The notes beneath the pieces were generated by a model. It was not told the origin of the DNA. It searched no databases and saw only the letters and a list, made by a program, of their open reading frames with translations. A stretch of 64,000 bases of DNA from Cardiocondyla obscurior (lineage: Eukaryota > Arthropoda > Insecta > Hymenoptera > Formicidae): assembly GCF_019399895.1 (NCBI RefSeq), contig NC_091874.1, positions 3,970,501-4,034,500 of the forward strand, written 5' to 3'. The first letter of the stretch is position 1. The number at the start of each line of letters is the position of its first letter. Both the position numbers and the translations under genes were made by a program. Positions 1-13,287 of this stretch are shown here, in pieces.

Positions 1-2700
1 GCACATGCACGAGCACACACGTACACACGCTGTACATATTTTACGCGGACCGTGTCTTTGTACATGCAGCCGCATCGAAGCTTTCCAGACGTTGCGTCAA
101 TTGCAAAATTGAAATTTCAGCATCAACGATAATTACCATTGTCAACGCATTGACACTATCTCCCGTTCGTTACTGAATCCCGAGTGATTCTCGTCGGATC
201 TATCTCGAAACTTCAACGTTGAAACTTAATTATTAAAAGTAGTTCGATCATATTAATTTAGCTAATTTAAATTGATTTAGAAGTTCTCGCATACGGCAAT
301 AATTTTTCACTGTATCGCTACGTTTTAAAATTTTACGGTCGCTTTATTACGTATTTTAATCTATAATACCTATATACCTTCGCGTTTCACGAAAATTAAT
401 TATTAAGATATCGGTGAAGCGCTGATGGTTTTAATGACAGGTAGCGAAAGCTTGTTTAAAAATTTAGAAGCATCACAAAGTAATTCCGGTGCATGCGGCA
501 AGCGTCGCGTTACTTCCGACGTATTATCAGAGTGTGCCGCGTGCATTTGCCGTTTTCGGTTTATCCACCGTGTCGATGTTCAGTACCACCGACGCCTCCG
601 CCTATACACTAATATGTCAAAGGCAGACGGGGCAATAAAGACAATTAGCACAGCCTCTGTAACGCGGTGCTTGTCATCTTCTGAATTTCGGTATTATTTG
701 GAAAATGGCACTCCGCCACAGCCCGTGCATATTTGAATTAAGAACGTATCGCGACGCGACGCGCCTTTGCCGGCGATTTTTTGAGTTCACGCGAAACTCG
801 GGAAGCGTCGTTTATTCTCTTTCTTCCAGTTTCTCGTCGGCAGGAACTCGAACGAGTTGAAGAATCCATTCGCGTTCGTAACCGAGCAACATCTCGACCG
901 TATGGTGACAGGAGCCCGTCAATGTTTCAAGTCCCGTCATTGATCGTGCGTGATTTCGTGGCGGTAGGCACGTAGACATACGGGGAAAGGGATCGATAAG
1001 CTGGTAAACTAATTAGCAGGCTCGCCGACAAAGACGATCTTTCTTCGGTCGCTCCGGCAATCGCGTTCGTCGCCAAGCTTTTTACATCGGCTTCCTGCCG
1101 AAGCTTCCTCCTCATCGGCCGGCCGATCGTCGTGTCCCCGTTTCATTCGACTCAGTGCTCTCTTTTGGCATCAACGGCTAAGCTGTTTTCTTTTTTTCAC
1201 GTCCATTTGCTCGCTTTTGTCCGTAGCGCCGCGAAAGGCGCGGGTTTCCCACGGGAGACTCCTCGAGGGAGTCGGGCCTTTTTATCACGACGTGCGTACA
1301 GGTAATCGTGTTAAGATCGTGACTGAGAAGCGCGCGTTTTAGTTTTGCAATAATTACATAAAATTAATTATTAAAAAAAAATTTGTTAACGGGGAATATT
1401 TAGTATCAATGATTATCACGCTTCGAGGAATTTATTATTTAATTACATCGCGTTGAACTTACAATATTTTATATCAAGAAATTTCCTGCAATAAACTTTT
1501 AATGAAAGAAAAAAAAAAAGGGTAGCCATGTATCTTTTTTTTCTTACGGCACAATATCTCACGGCCTCCGACTTCCTTAATGTCGGCCGACAGATGTGGG
1601 CCATCCGCAAGGAAAGGGTTACCGAGCCAATAAGGGGTGGAAGGAAGATGTATGCGCTAATAATCGAAGAAAAAAGTGTCCAATGAAAGAAATTTACGGC
1701 TGGCGCTAATTAAGTAAAAGGGGTCCAAGCAGTCGTCTCCCTTTTATCCAGTCGTATTCGCTGGCCGCCGCTGGACCGTCCCAGCGGAAGGATTAATTAA
1801 TTCAGAATATATCAATTAAGAATAAGGTTTGCTTTTCTGCGTGGTGACTCTCTCGCGCCGTCCCTCATCGTCCCTTCGCCGGGCCTCCTCTTCTATTGCA
1901 AATTGGACGTGAAAAATGACGCCTTGATTAATCTCGCGGATAATTTAAAAACGAAGGGGTTGCCGCGGTGGTGCCTCACCCCCTTCATTCCTCACCGTGC
2001 CGTTGAGTCGGATAAAAATTCAAGACGCGAAATTGCCAATCAACGAAGGGTGGGCGGCTTCAGAGGTGAAGGCGTCGCCTGGGTGGTGGCAGACCGATTC
2101 GCAATGTACCCCGACGGGTAATAACGTTAAAAAATTATCCCCCGTCTGAATTTCATCGGTCCGCTTCGACGCGTTTGCCTCGTTTCTCGATTTCTTTAAC
2201 CTGCGTAAAATCGCGATAACTAATGAAGCAAAAGAATAAAATATGGAAATAAATTTTTGTTCGTCAGTTCTTTAACTATATTTACTCCTCAAAGTACGAT
2301 TTGCACTTAAACCACACACGATTCTAACTTCGAGAGGTGAAGAGGAGGCGGCTGCAAGAAATTCACACATTTTTAACTTGAAAGAGGCTCACGTGAATAT
2401 ATTCTAAATTGCGCGGATCCTCATCGGAGTTCTGTAGTAAACTAAATAAAAGTTAATTGAGTAAATGAAGATTTATTCGCAAATGAAACGAAGTTGTCGT
2501 ATAAAGTGTGAAAAGTAAGACTGCGTAGAAGGTGTAAAATACGATTCTCCGGGGTATTCGGACGCCATCCGCCATTGTTTAATAAGACACCGGACCACCG
2601 AGCTGAAGGGCGCAGAAGGGTTGAACACGTCTCAGCGAAGTAATTAAAAAATGTACCGCGATAAAATAATATTGGCTACAAATTGCGTCGTGCTTAACGT
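1..2700. other. Spacer, nothing recognisable
   Basis: CA-rich at the very start (1-38), then mixed AT-rich and CpG-containing sequence with A runs near 1,375 and 1,512. A short GACTCC/GGAGTC inverted repeat lies at 1,257-1,273. The longest frame is 103 codons (425-736) and matches nothing. Confidence 0.8.
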
Positions 2701-2760
2701 AACCCCTTTCGTCTTTTATATAAGATATAAAATTTTATTCCTTTTCTCCCCGTGTTCCAG

Positions 2761-2896
2761 GTCCATTCTTTCCTCCCTCTATTCAGACAGCGGTTCTCAC
2801 TTAAAGGATATTTACTCGTCCATATCTTCATTTGCATTAGGAACAAATCTTAATCTGGAAATAACCGCCTTAACTAAGACGCACTTTTATTGCTGA
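2761..2896 (+). CDS. Candidate terminal exon, 44 codons, unknown product
   Basis: A very pyrimidine-rich acceptor (TTCCTTTTCTCCCCGTGTTCCAG) ends at 2,760. In one frame the following sequence is open to a TGA at 2,894-2,896 and is serine- and leucine-rich (SILSSLYSDSGSHLKDIYSS). There is no evident poly(A) signal soon after the stop and no donor or partner exon was identified. The same frame is also open upstream from an ATG at 2,651, crossing the acceptor. No family is recognised. Confidence 0.13.
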
Positions 2897-3396
2897 CGGG
2901 GGCAACCCGCATTAACGTTATTTTAATTTATTCCACGCAAATGAGAAGATTTACAATTATTCTCATAATTGCGCTTAATGCAATTTAACATAAATTGACA
3001 AGATGTGCGCGCTGTTTTATTTATTTATTACTGCGATCATCTAGGAATTAAAAAAAAAAAGAAAAACGAGTTTCGGGATTAATGATAATATGTAACGATC
3101 TATATGCGAAATTATACACAGCGATTCGTAATTAAAATATAAGAGTTGGATCTGTAAGACATTTACGGTATATTTCACGTTGATTATGTGTCTCATTGCA
3201 TCGAAGCAGCAGTCACGCAACTTATTATATGCGGGTGTGCACACACCTTGATAGCTGCGTATATCTAAAAGGTGCAGATATGTATATGCACACACAGCCT
3301 CTGGGCGTCCGCTCGTTTTCATCCCGGGAAGGCGACGGAAACGTTATGCAAATGGGTTTTTGCGGGGAGAACTTTCGTTGGCAACGTAAAGGGAGC

Positions 3397-3440
3397 AAGA
3401 GAAGAGAGAGAGAGAGAGAAAGAGAGAGAAAGAGAGAGAA
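3397..3440. repeat. GA microsatellite
   Basis: About 44 bp of (GA)n with occasional AAA interruptions. It creates an arginine/glutamate tract in a 251-codon open frame (3,196-3,951) that starts at TTG and is not considered a gene. Confidence 0.95.
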
Positions 3441-5568
3441 GCGAGGGATACTCGGCAGGGTTGAAGCGGGGCGAATCAGTCTTCTCCACCTTCTCCCGCC
3501 GCGGGATCGGCCAAGAGCCCGGATCATTTTTACCGAAATTAAATCGAAAATTAGACTCGCATTAAAATGCGCTCTCGATAGGGCTTGCCCGAATCGCCGG
3601 TGGCTGAGCAAGCGGAGACGGCGTTCGTACCCAGGAGCGAGGAGGAGGCTGGTGAAGAGCGGCCGCGAGGATCCGACGAGGACGCGTGGATATACAAGGG
3701 ACGGGAAACAGAAGAAGACAGATAGAGGTAGACAGCGGGAGCTTCGGGGGTTTAAACCGAAGGAATTCCTTGCTCATGCAAATCGGAGATTCGTAGGAGC
3801 CCGGAGAAGAGAGACGGGATTGTATGAGTTAATCAGAAGCCGCTCACGCGGAAGCTCGCGGAAGAGCGCAGTTGAGAACCGCTGCGAAATAAGAGGGAAT
3901 GTAAGGGGTATTAGAGATCCAAGACGTTCTTTGGATTTTCGATCGGCCTGACTCGTTAAGAAACTCCCGGATTATCTCTTTTACAAAAACTTGACGCTGT
4001 GGCGTCTTAACAAACTCGATATTCGATTTAATTAATTTTGAGATAAGTAATTCGATTAAAAATTTTCATCTCCTTTTTTGATACATTTTCGTTTATCAAC
4101 CAAACTTGTCGGCGTGACGGTAAAGTAAACTTAAAGAAGACGTAAGACGTTGAATGGAAAAAGAAAAGGAGGAGGAAAAATAAGAAGGACGAAATGAAAA
4201 AAGTTCGCTCACGCACAATCGCGTATAAATCAGGGTGGTTAATAAGTAAAAGCAAAGGGTTAGGCTTCCATGGTGATGCTGGGTTTAGTGGAGGGTGTGG
4301 GGGATGCGCTTACGGGGGTCGGATCTGCACCAGGTCCAATTTACGATTCATTTCGTCGAAACGGCCGCCACCGTCGGTGCGCCTTATATCGCCATTTTAC
4401 CGATCTGAATAATTAATTTTAATAACGAATTTCTATCCGCCTCCCCCTCCGAACGGTGTGCCCCTCGTCGAACTCCGTTACTAACCGCTCGTTCCTCGTG
4501 AGCAAGGAAGCGGATGAGGAAAACTCCTGCCTCGGACGTTTGACGTAAAGCCTCTATTGTCGGATACATTTTTAATCGGCGAGGGAAGCAACGAGCGTGG
4601 CTCACGATCCGCCCACAGCTTTTCTGATACATCCCCGACTCCCGTCTTGAACCAGCTTGGAAATCAATTACGCGACTTTTCAAGGAGAGTTTCTCGACGT
4701 GATACGTAATACTACCTTTCGTTATGATGCTTTCCGTTGCACATGGCCTTTTTTAAGGAATCTCCTTTATTGCGCTTGGCCGCACTGTGCACGGCGCAAT
4801 TTAATTGCATTTTTTTTTATTCCTCTACGTTACAAAATAGTATATTTTATTCAAAGGAACGGCTACGTCAAATGCATTTTTTTTGTAACAGAAGCTAAAC
4901 AAATATTTAAATCTTTATTCACTACCGCATGCTTGAAAAAAAAATTCTCTATTACTAATAAAACTGGAAGCTGCTCTGATAAAGTCGTACACTTGGAGAG
5001 ATAATTATCGAAGAAATAAACTGCAGTGCGCGCCGAGCATTAAACCGATCGATTCGATATTACGATCCGCGTGCAAAAGATCGGATCAATGATTAGATAT
5101 ATTTATACGAAGCAATCGGCGCTCGCCGATGGCCCTTCCTTCGCGCGATTAACGACCGCGGACGTTAAATCCGCCGACTTTCGAAGAAGCTCGCTATCTT
5201 CGTTACGTCCGCGGTGATACACGAGCCTGGAGCGGATAGTTAATTGTCGGGGAGCTCTCTTGTCAGTTATGGCATTCCGAAAGCCTTCGATCGAGGGGAA
5301 CACGTTGCACTAAAGTTAAAGGCAACGAACAGGCATTATTTCCAGTATATTATCGAAGCTTGCTTTTATAGCGTGAGATTACGGACGTACGTAACTATTA
5401 AGCGATCGAGATTGCCCACGGCAATCTATTTTCTTTATCCTTCGCGGTAATCCTATTTGCAAAGCGTGCCAGAAGTTATCGCGGTAAAATCTAAGATAAG
5501 ACTTTTTACCGTAAATGATAATTTCCACCTTCTCTTATATATATTTATATGTATACACAAAAATTTTT

Positions 5569-5593
5569 ATCACGATTAAATTCTCATCGTGAT
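5569..5593. repeat. 8-bp inverted repeat, 9-nt loop
   Basis: ATCACGAT and ATCGTGAT are exact complements in an otherwise AT-rich spacer. Confidence 0.85.
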
Positions 5594-8487
5594 TATTTTA
5601 ACCCATCGATTATTTTAATTTGATGATTTAAGAAAGTAGTGCACATTTTAGAAAATAAAAGAAAAATATATATATGTATATTTTATTTGTACGCGGACAA
5701 CGAATGCATCGGGCGATGCACTAACCCGGTTCACCATGATCTTACGACCGTGCAGTATTCGGCGTGGTATTGCCACGGTAGACGGTGGTGGTGGGCCAGT
5801 GATATACAACGCTATCACCCTCGTATTTACTGCAGTGTCAAACCAGGGCGACAACTTGGTTACAAATTAGTGCTTTACACCGCGCGCACGGCCACGTCCC
5901 GCTTTTACACCGTACGTCCGTTGTGTACGTACAATACGGCGTGTACGTATGCGCGTGCATTGGTACCGGGTCCTCCGGCGAGGTATATGAGTCTCGTATG
6001 TTTATGTTCCTGGCAGCTGCGCGGCAGAACCATGCCAATATCGGTTCTCAATTTAATGATCGACCAATTGTGCGCAACTTTCCCTACGCGTTCCCGCCGA
6101 CGGAGGCCGTAAGTTTGCAGTTTGCATTCTGCTACTTGCCATACTCTTGCTGCAGGATATTTCAAAAGCTGAGGCTCAAAGATTTCGTAAATCGTTCTAT
6201 AAATCATTAAGGGCTAATTGAACAGGATAAATTATTGAACGGTTGTTACAAACGCGTTTCGTGACTTTATTAAATAAAATATGCGTGGCATTCGGTGCAG
6301 TGATAAGCATATATCAGTTGAAGCGCGTATCGGTATTTTATCAGATAGCACTTAAAAAATATTTATCAAGATTAAATACTTTCTTAACGCTGTGAATGTA
6401 TAATGAGGACCGAAGGTGATTATCCACCGCTATAATCATCTTCGAAGTCATTCTATTCCATATGCGGTAACGAAAAGCACGTAGATAGAGAATCTTTCTC
6501 GGAAGTTAAATACAAGATCGGCCGCGAAGGAGAGAGACCGGCTCGGCGGCTGTTGGACGCGGCGCAGTGAGATTTCACACCGTATCCATATCACGGCTTT
6601 TAAGATCCTGCCTGGGACTCTGAACCAAGATGTATGGCATCGATGGCTCGATAGAAGGGACTGAGAACCTCTCTCGCCTCGTGGAGGAGGCGATATATCA
6701 GCCGCGGGTCAACAATGTGTAAGCGGTATCGTTCTCGAACCCCCAGGTCGAGCGACCTAAGTTCGCTCTCGGTGACACTTCTGGAGTTTCTGCTTCTTGG
6801 ACGGTGCACACTCAAGATATATGTTACCAGCCGCGTGTGGGTGCACGCTGTGTACACGCACAGTGTGGACCCAAGGTCCCTTGAACGCTACGCGTAGATT
6901 CGCCGAACGAAACTTTGACCTATCCCGAGGCGATCGTCGCCTTGAAAGTTTTTAATTGTTTTTCTGTCACTCTACGAATCTTTTATATATACGTCGTTAG
7001 CCGCGGAGGGATATCGTGTACCTGAATTATTTCCCGGTGTTTATTCGTATACAAATAAAAGAGGAAAAAAAAAAAGAAAAAAGAGCGTGGCCTGTGCCAC
7101 GAAAATTCGACCCGTCGTTAACGCGAGTTGGTAAGTGTTGCGAAATGCGTCATGCGCGACCGCTTGATTCGCCGGCATTAAAAGTCAAATGTAACAGATC
7201 CATTCACCGGCCATAATTACGAGGAAACCCGGCTGCCGCACGCAATAAAAGCGTTCGTTATTAAAAAGTTTAAATGTCTATTAATTACTCGACGTTATGC
7301 CGGGCCGCGCCGAAGGACTGTATAAAATGCATTTAATTATCGCGTCGTGCTGAATGAAGGAAATCAATGAGTTTCCCTTTAGCGAAACCGACGGCACTGG
7401 CGAAGGTTTCTCTCCTTTTTTTTTTTTTTCTTTCTTCCTCCCTCAAAACCTCAATTTGTTCCTACCGCGTTACTTCACCGCGCCATCCTCCGCAGCCACC
7501 CCGTTTACCCTTTCCAGTTACGCCCTCGTGAACCCACCCATCGGCCGTGTCGGTAATGAGGGCGACACCTGAATCCGTGATTACATCGCGGCAATGAAAA
7601 GTAATTTGTCGATTCACAGCACGATGGACCCGTTCGTTCGATATCGCCACCGCAATTTCGCACTTTTTTACGAGAAAAGCTTGCCGCGCGCGCGGGACCA
7701 TTTGCTTAAGAGAAACGTTTTGGTCTCGTGTTTGTGGTGCATTTAACGTGCGGCGTTGAAAATTGCATTTTCCGTGGCGCGAGGCTAACAATTCGAAGGG
7801 TCCGAAAATTAATAATGTATTAAACAGGGATACTCGATACTGATATTCTAACAGTTCAAACCGCGGACGGTCGACAAAATGTATTCTGGGAACGGGGATC
7901 GCGGCCCTAGGTTGCCTTCGCAGCTCTGCTTTGTCGTGGTCAGTGAGTTCGGATCCTTACTACCTTATATTTCACGTCAAAGTCTTTCGCATTCCTGAAT
8001 GCCACCTGATCCACGTATCCCGCTTCAAAACCCGGCTTTCGAGGCTCGCCGTCGAATTCGAGTTCGATCGTGCGCGCGGGGGAGCGCCGTAGAATCTTAT
8101 TTCGAGAAATCGAGCCCGATCGTAAAGTGTAATAACTTTTTTCGGCGCCGGACTCGACGTGCCTGTGAGTATCGTATCTATACGACGATCAAATTACTCT
8201 TTTTAGATTTGTCAGCCGGGACGAAATGTTGAATGCGCGAGTATTAACGCGAGTATAACGAGCATGTGCGTTAAATCTTACAATTTGTAATTAAGAACGG
8301 GCAGCAGTATTAAGATATTTTGCGTGTAAAGAAAATTGTCTGTAAAAAAAAAAAGAAATCTACAAAATGTATGAAATAAATGTAATAATCATTATATTAA
8401 AATGCGCGAGACAGTTCCGTGAAAGATAGCGAATAATATAACGTACATACGTTCGATCGTGATACCTTAGGTCGTGGATATTTTAGG

Positions 8488-8507
8488 TGGTACCGATGGT
8501 ACCGGTC
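8488..8507. repeat. Short direct repeat GGTACCG, two copies
   Basis: GGTACCGAT is followed by GGTACCGGT at a 10-bp spacing. Each copy holds a GGTACC palindrome. Confidence 0.8.
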
Positions 8508-8948
8508 GCCCCCCGGTGCGAAGACGATTTAAGGTCTACTGGTTGGGCACAGCACACCCATGGTGGTCTATATCAAGACAGAGAATCCACTCGATACAAT
8601 CCTATATCCCATATCAAGCTTATATCGCGTAATGTCATTCAATTTTATTCCTTCGCGAATCTTAAAATTACACTTAATAAATCATTCAGCTTCCTTTTCA
8701 TTTCGCGAATAAGCATTTGTAATTATAATTATAGAACGATATTAATAAACTACTAGATGTCTTTAATTATATAATTTGATCCGTCAACAGAATAGACGGA
8801 GCATTTAATTCCTAATTTTGGAAATGTGTGTCGAGTTTAAATACGATTACGATCGTAGTTTTCAAGAAATCTTAAACACGTTAATAGAGATTGATTATTT
8901 GTTGTAAAATAAGTTTAATGTTAAATGGAAAACTCGCGTAAACGAGAT

Positions 8949-8964
8949 AAAAAAAAAAAAAAAA
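8949..8964. repeat. A16 homopolymer
   Basis: Uninterrupted run of 16 A. Confidence 0.95.
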
Positions 8965-9371
8965 TACAGTTGCGAAAACAACAAACAACGTGCAATCTCC
9001 GCGATAAGAAGGTCCGCGATGCATCATGATGCTGCGCGATACACCATCTCAAAGCGGACGATCAAAAGGTGAGGAGTGGGAATTTTGGTGCATTTTGGTC
9101 GCCGACGATAAAGCATTTTTATGTCCTTTCCGGCCGTTTGATTTCGAGATTAGCCAGGAATTTTGGGCGAACCCGCATATCACGGTGATTTACATCAAAC
9201 TGGCGTTTCGACGAGGAGAAACGCCGGTCACCGCGGCCGGGCAAAAGTTAAAATTCTCTTAAATTTCAAATTTATACGCGTGATCTTGTCATAATCTTGA
9301 TTCTAACGCCCAGCCGCAAAGCTATTCGCTCGTTCTCCATTCCGCGTCGACGCGGTGGGCTTATTTGTCAA

Positions 9372-9387
9372 AGGTGTATGTACACCT
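9372..9387. repeat. 7-bp inverted repeat AGGTGTA/TACACCT
   Basis: The arms are exact with a 2-nt centre. This could be a symmetric binding site, given the near-zero spacer. Confidence 0.8.
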
Positions 9388-10549
9388 ATGTTGCGAGAAT
9401 TCGAGACGACGAACTGCCGGATAAAGATAAAAGGAAAGTGAGAGCAATGTCGCGAGGAATATAGAAGCGCTCTATTAAAAAGTTGGCGAAAGATTGAGAC
9501 TTCGGTATGAAAATAAATCGAAAATTAAATATTCTAACGTTCAACTTTCCGAATTTCTTCGGCAAAAGCGAGGATTCTCGGTATTAAACGCGGACTGCGA
9601 AACGTTAAGAACGGGGTACCAGCCGAAGATCGTCGATCGGATACAAATAATCGTTACGGACGAGCGCGAGGCCAAAAGAGGAACATCGGGAACGAAGAAA
9701 TAGAGGCGACACACATTCGCAGAGTCCGCGCGCGACAGGTATACGTACACGAGGATTAACCGATGTGGCAAACCCTTCGAACACCATCGGCGTATCGCCG
9801 CAACCCGAGAGGCTCGCTCGCGCTTACGGAGCCCACCACAGGCCCATAAATATCTCATTTTTATTTTGAATGGGAAAACGAACGACGGGCCGATGCCGCG
9901 CTTCCCTACCCCGCACTAAATCAGCGTTACTTTATTAAGTATTACCTTTAGTTAACAGATACTTAATCAAAAGGTGCACGCGGTACGCCACTAATTTGAC
10001 TTTGGCCCCCATAAATATTCGGGGACCGCTGGATGTACGGTCTGCGCGGTCGACGGTACCGGCCATCGGGTTCGGCCGATGTTGTTGCGCCCGAAATACC
10101 GGACCGATGGACGAACGGGCGGACGGACGGACAACCAATGGCTTTTGTACCGATAAAATACTTCTGTAATTAAATGCGAGCGGCGCGCATTCATCTAACT
10201 GCCTATGCACGTTGCCGCGTCGTACCGTTATTGATCACAGCTTTCGGAAATTTATAAAGCACAGTCGATGGGACGCGCGGGATGCGCTCGGATAGGGAAA
10301 TAAACGGCCGGTAAATCGAGAGCGACATTAGGGTTACATCATTTGTTATTCCGTTGACGGTTCTGCCTAGCTTCTTTACGGTCCGCTTCGTCGCGACGCG
10401 CTCTTTAATGAAATCATTTTAGGATCCTACCAAAGTATGCGGCCATCTAGGGCGAAATCGAACGAAGCCGGGGCGTCTGCCGCGAGACGATATCTCGGCG
10501 CAAGGCTGCACGGCAGCTGTAGTCTCCTCGTTTATTGTACATAGGGACG

Positions 10550-11110
10550 CGGAAATTGTGGCCAAAGCAAAGGCGGTCGGCTCGCGGTTCGGTAAACACT
10601 AAACACTCGTTAGCGTATAGATTGAAACGCAATCTGTATTCGGTGCGGCTACCACGGCTGCGGAGGAAGACGGAGGCAGACGCGGAGAAACGACGCAGAC
10701 AAAGAGGGCTCGGGCTAACTCCGCGACGACGATGAGGGGGAGGAGGGGGAGGGGGTTACGTCGGGGGTTGCCGGCGGAAGGGTAGGTTCCACAGCCCAAA
10801 GAGCCCGAGGCCCCCCACTAATTGATTTGTGCTCCAGCTTCAACGGCCCTCTCTGACTTCGTTCTCTATCTCCTCTCCGTCTCTCTCTTCCCTTCGCGCA
10901 GTAACGCCGCACACACATCAGGACACCATAGGTAAAGCCACACGCGCTAAATACGCTGCCGCTTCGGCTACCGACCACCCCTTTCCTTTCCGGTGGAGGA
11001 AACAGAGGTCAGTCCTTCTGCATCAAAGGTTCAAAGGACTGTTATCTTACAGGCATCGTCGTGGACGGTTGCGTACCGAGGGTAGCTAATTGCGAGATAC
11101 GCGAGCACTT
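10550..11110. other. GC-rich block
   Basis: Dense in CpG and G runs, with overlapping open frames on both strands caused by low stop frequency. Holds the 10,736 quadruplex and an acceptor-like ACTGTTATCTTACAG ending at 11,053. No gene can be assigned. Confidence 0.6.
10736..10767 (+). promoter_or_regulatory. Strong G-quadruplex motif
   Basis: Four runs of five G separated by AGGA, A and TTACGTC. All loops are 1-7 nt, which satisfies the standard G-quadruplex rule with five tetrads possible. It lies in a GC-rich block. Confidence 0.8.
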
Positions 11111-11171
11111 TCGATGCCACCCTTCGGCGATCATTCGGCTTTACGAGTTAAGGAACTCGCACGAGAGTCAG

Positions 11172-11192
11172 TTTTTTTTTTTTTTTTTTTTT
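11172..11192. repeat. T21 homopolymer
   Basis: Uninterrupted run of 21 T followed by an AT-rich segment to about 11,330. Confidence 0.95.
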
Positions 11193-11340
11193 ATTAATTA
11201 TTAATATTGAATGAATAAATATCGGCGAAAATATTAATAAAATAATGAAGAACTTTTTGTTCCACCTCGAGTCAGTCCACTTTGCTTTCATCTTGAAATT
11301 TTTCAACCTTAGATAATAATATCCTGAGTAACGTAACGTC

Positions 11341-11366
11341 TTCTCTTTCTCTTTCTTTCTCTCTTT
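11341..11366. repeat. CT microsatellite
   Basis: (CTTT/CT)n pyrimidine run. It provides a purine-rich stretch on the minus strand. Confidence 0.85.
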
Positions 11367-12797
11367 GGCGCTCTTCTCGCTCTGTCCACGGGCTAACGTA
11401 AACGAGCTTTCGCGCAGCGTGTGATACCTCCACCTCTGCACGTAACGCGTATGCGCACGTACGTGGAAATAGGTATTTTACATATGTTACTTTGACACCG
11501 AGTCTGGTTAAGACGTTTCACGTCGGCGATGATTACAGCGGCACGCTGCGCGACGACAAGATAAACATGATTCTGTACGCGCGGATGGTTCTGTGAGATA
11601 CGACCCAACCGTCATACCGTCGACATTTCCTCAATATTTCAAGCAATCGGAATATATTGATTTTAAAAGATGCCATACTTTTTGCTAATCTATAATTAAA
11701 ATTTTTTTAATATTATTTCCTACCGCAAGGTTCTTTTATTTAAGTACTTACAAAATAATTAATTATAAAACTTAATAACTAGCTTTCTCTACTGCATTTA
11801 AATATTATTTTTTCATAAATTTCTTGCTCTACTTTCCAAAGTAATTTTTCGAGATGGATATTCAACGAAGTGTTTAGTTAATAATTATCGCCGATATCAC
11901 TCGTGACACTCTACCGAGCTTACACGCATTAGATGGTCGACGGATACATTTAGAGATCGCGGCCCGTGTCAACAACGACCACGACGAGGACAAGCTCTCT
12001 GTCCCGGATAATTGGATGAGCTCTTAAACATTGCAAATTACCCCCGCGGCGACTTACTTATTATACTACGAATCATGTGGGACGATGAGAACGGGGACCG
12101 AGGAGGCAGAATGGAGGGACGCGCTGTCCGCGACCACGGTTGGCCGTTTATATTATAATTTCAAGCTACGATTACTTTGCCTTTTGTCTCTCGACGGGCG
12201 TGCGTCGCGGTTAAAGTTCAAAAGCTTACTTATTATTTTCGGTCAAAGCAACGCGCCCGCATCGCCTGGGTGACCTTTTTCAAGCTGTCGCCCCGAAGGT
12301 TGCGGTCCGACTCGCGACCGCAAAACTGATCTCGTCTGCATCCGTCCGAGAGTGAAATATCGCGCGATCGATAACTGTCATCCCGTTCACGGCCGCGCGG
12401 GAATTAACTCGGAACAACGACGTGCCTTAATTCATTGACGAAAACATTCAGCGTGTTCGGTACGCGAGTAGAATTCGACAATTGCATTCAAGTCAAATGG
12501 ACAAATGCCACGCGCAAATGGCCGCAAAGCATAGCTATATCACAGATCGCTGATCTTAGCTTAACCCGGGCAGGGGAGTCCAGATTCCGCCTACGTAGTA
12601 TTCAATTTGAGCGGAGCGAATTGCAGATTCTCACCGACTGCCCGCGGGCTTATTATCGCACTTTACCGGGTTGAAACATCGGGTGAAATTGCTTCTCTAC
12701 CCAGGCCGATCCACCGCGTACAATGATTCCGGAGCCCGCTTTACAGCGAACTGATACGATCTATAACCAAATATTCGGGATAGTTGAACCGGCAAAT

Positions 12798-12818
12798 ACG
12801 GTACGGCGAACGTACCGT
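12798..12818. repeat. 8-bp hairpin, GCGAA loop
   Basis: ACGGTACG pairs exactly with CGTACCGT around GCGAA. It is isolated, with no neighbouring conserved gene signal. Confidence 0.9.
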
Positions 12819-13267
12819 GTTATCCAAATTTTTCCGACGATTATTAGGCCGACAATTATACATATAATTATACCTCGCAGCCTCTTCGCGCAATTTCTCA
12901 GACGTGGCGCTTAATCGATTACTGTTGATATCAAAAATATAAGAAATAATCTACTATGCTATTTACGAGCCGAGCAAAATTATGGATCATGCGATATTAT
13001 AAAAACATGAGTTCTCTCGGAGACGTAGAAAGTTAATAACAGAAACTTAATTAAAGTCATTATTTATATAGGTATCTTCTTTTTAAAATTGAAGACGTGG
13101 ACGAAAGCCAGAAGAGCAGGTCCAGCGCGATCGAGAGGCCAAAGACGATGAATCGGCATTAATTGATCGCTCGCGAGGTACGACGAAACGATCGGTGGAC
13201 CCCGTAGGGTGATGGGTGGGCAGCAAAAGGAAACGCCGGGGGATGCCGGGAGGTGAGATGGGCCGCA

Positions 13268-13287
13268 GGGGGGGAGGAGGGGGAGGG
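13268..13287 (+). promoter_or_regulatory. G-quadruplex motif
   Basis: G7, AGGA, G5, A, G3. The first run can supply two of the four G-triplets with a one-base loop. Confidence 0.7.

Larger units (their letters stand above)
3960..10550. other. Spacer, nothing recognisable
   Basis: No frame exceeds 160 codons and none has a familiar motif. Contains a T-rich run at 7,416-7,429 and an A run at 8,344-8,354. An isolated full donor (GAGTTG|GTAAGTGTTG near 7,131) and an acceptor (CATACTCTTGCTGCAG near 6,154, followed by 22 open codons to a TGA) could not be paired. Confidence 0.75.

Noticed and set aside
843..930. Minus-strand B-box-like GTTCGAGTTCC
   Set aside because: No A box at the required distance and no cloverleaf.
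3196..3951. 251-codon plus-strand open frame
   Set aside because: First codon is TTG, it runs through a GA microsatellite, and is arginine-rich throughout; an antisense frame overlaps. This is repeat- and composition-driven.
6154..6213. Acceptor CTTGCTGCAG with 22 open codons to TGA
   Set aside because: Too short to judge and no partner exon or poly(A) signal.
9026..9262. 78-codon plus-strand frame starting ATG ATG
   Set aside because: Composition is acceptable but there is no family match, no splice or promoter context, and the length is within chance expectation.
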